From NCBI GenBank assembly GCA_018656255.1, contig JABHYI010000251.1, positions 1 to 8,266 on the forward strand: 8,266 bases of DNA. The letters are read 5' to 3'. The translations under genes and the position numbers were made by a program. This document shows positions 6,070 through 8,266 of the stretch, piece after piece. Source of the DNA: Bacteroidota bacterium. GTDB lineage: Bacteria; Bacteroidota; Bacteroidia; Flavobacteriales; Flavobacteriaceae. Position 1 is the stretch's first letter. The number at the start of each line of letters is the position of its first letter. Below the pieces are notes generated by a model. The model ran no database searches and had not been told where the DNA came from. It saw only the letters and a program-made list of their open reading frames with translations.

Positions 6070-6120
6070 AGGTTTAGAAATAGCTGAACTAAACGCAGGA
6101 GGATATGGCCTATAGTTTAC
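6070..6120 (+). repeat. dispersed direct repeat, copy 3
   Basis: This core is 46/51 identical to copy 2, beginning AGGTTTAG and ending TAGTTTAC. The left extension seen in copies 1 and 2 (TTTAACCTA) is absent and replaced by the start region of the 298-residue ORF. GTTTAG (6072-6077) and CTAAAC (6089-6094) form a perfect six-base inverted repeat with an 11-base loop. The same reading frame as in copy 2 is open here but ends at TAG after GLEIAELNAGGYGL. The promoter-like region of the next plus-strand gene begins at the following base. Confidence 0.9.
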
Positions 6121-6151
6121 TTGTTATATATAATTAATATGTATAAATTTA
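6121..6151 (+). promoter_or_regulatory. possible promoter of the NTF2-like lipoprotein gene
   Basis: TTG (6121-6123), a 20-base spacer and TAAATTTA (6144-6151) fit the Bacteroidota TTG-N17-23-TAnnTTTG pattern with the last base changed. Transcription would start near 6158, leaving a leader of about 16 bases. The TTG directly abuts the end of repeat copy 3. Confidence 0.4.
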
Positions 6152-6173
6152 CGACTAACCAATATATTAAAAT

Positions 6174-6665
6174 ATGAAAAAGTTATTTCTATTTATGGCT
6201 GTGATATTAATTACAGCTTGTCAACAAACGGTTGAACCAACAGCCTCAATCTCTGACGAAGATATTATAAGTGCTTTAAAAGAAAATGCTGTAAATCTTC
6301 AAGAAGCTATTCTCACACAAAACTCAGAAGAATTCAACAAGTATGTTGATAAGAACATCGTTTTTTCAACTGGAGACTCAAACTTAAGCAAGTTTTATAC
6401 AATGAGTACTGAGGGTTTTAATACTGAGCCAGCAGCTAAATGGGGAGAGTTTGATTTATATGACATCAATGTAGCTCTTTCACCAGATTCAAGAACTGCT
6501 GTACTTACCTTTTACGCCAAAGGAGATTACACAGTAGGAGAAGAAGATAAAGTAGATTATAGTACAAGAGCCTCTTCTGTTTGGATTTCAACAGAAAATG
6601 GTTGGAAAATAATGCATTCAAGCTGGGCTCCTTTTGGAGGAGGTAACGGAATACCAAATAAATAG
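6174..6665 (+). CDS. NTF2/SnoaL-like (DUF4440-type) lipoprotein
   Basis: The 163-residue product has a clear lipoprotein signal, with LITAC giving Cys16 as the lipidated residue. A helix at about 28-50 (EDIISALKENAVNLQEAILTQNSEEF) is followed by strands with the pattern of a cone-shaped NTF2/SnoaL fold: NIVFSTG, AKWGEFDLYDINVAL, TAVLTFYAKGDYTV, STRASSVWIST and NGWKIMHSSW. Such folds serve as small ligand-binding or enzyme domains; no catalytic residues can be assigned here, so the function is unknown. It is a single-gene unit with its own promoter-like element and a strong terminator 37 bases after its stop. It is not obviously related to the ORFs between the repeats. Confidence 0.85.
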   Translation: MKKLFLFMAVILITACQQTVEPTASISDEDIISALKENAVNLQEAILTQNSEEFNKYVDKNIVFSTGDSNLSKFYTMSTEGFNTEPAAKWGEFDLYDINVALSPDSRTAVLTFYAKGDYTVGEEDKVDYSTRASSVWISTENGWKIMHSSWAPFGGGNGIPNK

Positions 6666-6702
6666 CATGTATTATTAAATATTGAAGGGTATAACTTTCA
6701 TT

Positions 6703-6737
6703 AAAAAAGGAGTTACAGTGATGTAATTCCTTTTTTT
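6703..6737 (+). terminator. intrinsic terminator after the NTF2-like gene
   Basis: Arms 6703-6717 and 6722-6736 pair over 15 positions with one G-U pair. The loop is GTGA, another GNRA-type tetraloop. The 3' arm merges into a seven-T run (6731-6737). The A-run at the 5' side gives a T-run on the other strand, so it could also stop minus-strand transcription. Confidence 0.9.
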
Positions 6738-6754
6738 ATGGATGTTAATATGTG

Positions 6755-6783
6755 TTGAAATACTTTGGTAGTTACTATATTTT
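6755..6783 (+). promoter_or_regulatory. possible promoter of the exported beta-rich protein gene
   Basis: TTG (6755-6757), an 18-base spacer and TATATTTT (6776-6783) match the Bacteroidota promoter pattern except for the final G. The predicted start near 6790 leaves a leader of about 35 bases. The preceding terminator supports independent transcription from here. Confidence 0.4.
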
Positions 6784-6824
6784 AGTTGTTATTTACATCT
6801 AAAGCATTAACCAATTAATTTATC

Positions 6825-7319
6825 ATGAAAAAATCACTACCCATTTTTATATTTGTTCTGTTATTTTCGTTCTCCATCAAAGCACAGGAATCTACTACAT
6901 TCTCAAACACTGACAATAGTAGTGAGATTACAAAAACTTCTTTCTTTGAGTGGAATTTTGGTGTTGCGTTTCTTTCTTATGACTCACTTATTCCTTTTCC
7001 TGGTGGTTCTGCACTTTGGGGTACCACATTTATTAATAAAGAAAATCTTATTTTTGAGTACGAAGTTGGTTTTGCATTTCCAACCCTTGTTACCGGAAAA
7101 ATTGGAGTAGGAAAACGTTTTAATAATACAAATGTTGTTGTTGGAGTAAGACCTTGGCCTCCTACTGTGTACTTGCAAACTAGTTTTTCTACTACTAAAG
7201 AGAAATCTTGGATCGCTTCTATTGAGGGTAATCCTATTGATTTCGGTTCAATAGGAAATATTAATGTTGGTTACAGATGGAATATTACCTTAAAAAAGGT
7301 CAAAATAGAGATAGAGTAA
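6825..7319 (+). CDS. exported beta-rich protein of unknown function
   Basis: I do not recognise this protein. Its 164 residues begin with a signal peptide (MKKSLPIFIFVLLFSFSIKA) with likely cleavage before Gln21, the common Bacteroidota Ala-Gln site. There is no lipobox cysteine. The mature part alternates hydrophobic and polar residues with many aromatic and glycine positions: FEWNFGVAFLSYD, ENLIFEYEVGFAF, TNVVVGVRPW, TVYLQTSFS and INVGYRWNI. This suggests six to eight beta strands and perhaps a small outer-membrane barrel or periplasmic sandwich, but the C terminus (VKIEIE) lacks the aromatic end typical of barrels. The stop is two bases from the stop of the convergent membrane gene, and no good terminator separates them. 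Confidence 0.75.
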   Translation: MKKSLPIFIFVLLFSFSIKAQESTTFSNTDNSSEITKTSFFEWNFGVAFLSYDSLIPFPGGSALWGTTFINKENLIFEYEVGFAFPTLVTGKIGVGKRFNNTNVVVGVRPWPPTVYLQTSFSTTKEKSWIASIEGNPIDFGSIGNINVGYRWNITLKKVKIEIE

Positions 7320-7321
7320 CC

Positions 7322-7735
7322 TTAATGAGGTAGTTTTTTTCTTACTACGCCATACAAAAAAGTTCCTAAAACAGCAGCGAGTATTACAATTCCTATTGGC
7401 AAAAAACCAGCTCCTAGCAATGCAAACATTGGTCCTGGACAAGCGCCAGCTAATGCCCAGCCTAATCCAAAAATAATTCCACCAAAGATATAGCGGCTAA
7501 ACCCTTTTTCTTTGTTAGTGAATGTAATTGCTTCACCATAAAAAGATTTTATTTTAAAGTGTTTTATGGTTTGAACCACTATTACTCCAATAACTAGCGC
7601 AGAGCCAATAATACCATACATATGAAAAGAGTCAAAGCTGAACATTTCATAGATTCTAAACCAAGAAGCAGCCTCAGATTTAAACATAGTAATTCCAAAA
7701 AGGATACCGATAAATAGATATATACCTGTTCTCAT
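7322..7735 (-). CDS. YeeE/YedE-family membrane protein, DUF6691-type
   Basis: The 137-residue integral membrane protein has hydrophobic helices at about 3-18, 38-55, 82-98 and 108-130. It contains the family motif GLGWALAGACPGP (90-102), with a conserved cysteine (Cys99) in the re-entrant half-helix. It corresponds to one half of a split YeeE/YedE transporter; the other half is encoded directly upstream. YeeE in other bacteria imports thiosulfate through a line of conserved cysteines, so a role in thiosulfate or sulfane-sulfur movement is likely but not shown. Only three bases (AAA on the coding strand) separate the upstream stop from this ATG, implying cotranslation. The paired genes resemble pmpA/pmpB-type units. 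Confidence 0.88.
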   Translation of the reverse strand: MRTGIYLFIGILFGITMFKSEAASWFRIYEMFSFDSFHMYGIIGSALVIGVIVVQTIKHFKIKSFYGEAITFTNKEKGFSRYIFGGIIFGLGWALAGACPGPMFALLGAGFLPIGIVILAAVLGTFLYGVVRKKLPH

Positions 7736-7738
7736 TTT

Positions 7739-8266
7739 TTAAAATATCATTGGGAAAATTAGGTGAACCATCAGTAGTCCTCCTATAAAAAATCCTATCA
7801 CTGCCATTAATGATGGTAGCTGTAAATTACTTAAGCCAGATATGGCATGTCCAGAGGTGCATCCCCCTGCATACCTGGCTCCAAATCCTACTAGTAAACC
7901 TCCAATACCTAGAAGTATCACTTGTTTTACATTTAAAAAAGCACCAGTCGAGTTTGTAATGACAAATAATTCTTTGGGTAGATATGCATTACCTGCACTT
8001 GCAATGCCAAGTGTGTTTAACTTTGAAATAGTTTTAGCATCGATGGCAACTGCTAATTCTGAAGTCAAAAAATTAGCACCAATATATCCTCCAATTACTG
8101 TTCCTGTAGCTACAATTAAATTCCATTTCTGTGCTTTCCAGTCAAATTTAAAAAAATCTGTTTTTTTATCTGCTCCACACATAGTGCAAAGGGTTCTTAA
8201 ATTTGAAGACATTCCAAAAGTCTTGTCTACCATGATAAGCAAGAACATAATAAGAGCTACCATTGG
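7739..8266 (-). CDS. YeeE/YedE-family sulfur transport-like membrane protein, 5' partial
   Basis: The frame is open to the right window edge. The Met codon at 8261-8263 lies in a membrane segment that in relatives (as I recall them) is preceded by further N-terminal residues, so the true start is outside. The visible 175 codons include KTFGMSSNLRTLCTMCGA, with Cys26 and Cys29 counted from that Met. The hallmark GARYAGGCTSGHAISG follows (128-143), with the conserved Cys135 of YeeE/YedE proteins. Further hydrophobic helices lie at about 48-63, 114-127 and 151-170. Together with the downstream partner it should form a split transporter for thiosulfate or a related sulfur compound; the substrate is inferred from the family. 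Any promoter lies beyond the window. Confidence 0.9.
   Translation of the reverse strand, partial: PMVALIMFLLIMVDKTFGMSSNLRTLCTMCGADKKTDFFKFDWKAQKWNLIVATGTVIGGYIGANFLTSELAVAIDAKTISKLNTLGIASAGNAYLPKELFVITNSTGAFLNVKQVILLGIGGLLVGFGARYAGGCTSGHAISGLSNLQLPSLMAVIGFFIGGLLMVHLIFPMIF

Larger units (their letters stand above)
4837..6120 (-). mobile_element. candidate cassette-like array: three direct repeats separating two minus-strand ORFs
   Basis: Three same-direction repeat copies (4837-4900, 5104-5170, 6070-6120) alternate with two unrelated ORFs, both on the minus strand. Each ORF ends with a TAA at the same position within a repeat copy. The region begins just after the tRNA-Arg terminator, and its genes look foreign to the housekeeping operon on its left. 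The layout resembles an integron-type cassette array. The evidence for mobility is only the layout: no integrase, transposase or clear attachment site is visible. Local duplication of a regulatory or coding fragment is an alternative explanation. Confidence 0.4.

Noticed and set aside
4837..6120. CRISPR array
   Set aside because: There are only three repeats, spaced by about 200 and 900 bases with ORFs between them. CRISPR spacers are about 30-40 bases and no cas gene is present.
4837..6120. Insertion sequence or composite transposon bounded by the repeats
   Set aside because: The repeats are direct, not inverted, no transposase ORF lies between them, and no target-site duplication can be seen.
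6853..7110. 85-residue plus-strand ORF overlapping the exported-protein gene
   Set aside because: It lies entirely inside the longer frame, which has a proper signal peptide; its own sequence is a leucine-rich frame-shift shadow.

Overview
The window looks like a chromosomal segment of a member of the Flavobacteriaceae (Bacteroidota). The DNA is AT-rich, genes lack Shine-Dalgarno sequences, one exact and several near matches to the Bacteroidota -7 promoter element (TAnnTTTG) are present, and the tRNA gene encodes no CCA. The proteins (BT_3928/DoxX-type membrane protein, Flavobacteria-type ClpS, lipoproteins and KAQ-type signal peptides) fit the same group. I cannot name a genus from sequence alone.

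Positions 1-4475 hold a compact co-directional plus-strand block with gaps of 6-35 bases. It contains a 5'-truncated BT_3928-family membrane protein, a DppB/OppB-type ABC permease, a TlpA-like thioredoxin lipoprotein, tpiA (triosephosphate isomerase), prmA (ribosomal protein L11 methyltransferase) and clpS (N-degron adaptor of ClpAP/ClpCP). This is probably one operon of housekeeping and envelope-maintenance genes. Positions 4476-4800 carry a stand-alone tRNA-Arg(ACG) gene with its own promoter-like element, a potential leader hairpin and a strong intrinsic terminator.

Positions 4837-6120 are the unusual part. Three same-direction copies of a repeat of about 50 bp (up to 67 bp) separate two unrelated minus-strand ORFs, a 61-residue two-helix membrane protein and a 298-residue single-span membrane protein. 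Each ORF takes its stop codon from the same position inside a repeat copy. This gives a repeat-ORF-repeat-ORF-repeat layout like a gene-cassette array beside a tRNA gene. No integrase or transposase lies in the window, and the repeat is not a clean match to integron attC.

Positions 6121-7319 carry two independent plus-strand genes for small exported proteins: an NTF2/SnoaL-like lipoprotein followed by a strong terminator, and a secreted, beta-rich protein of unknown function. Positions 7322-8266 carry a minus-strand two-gene unit for YeeE/YedE-type (sulfur/thiosulfate transport-like) membrane proteins, separated by three bases. The upstream gene is cut by the window edge, and the unit converges on the preceding gene with a two-base gap.
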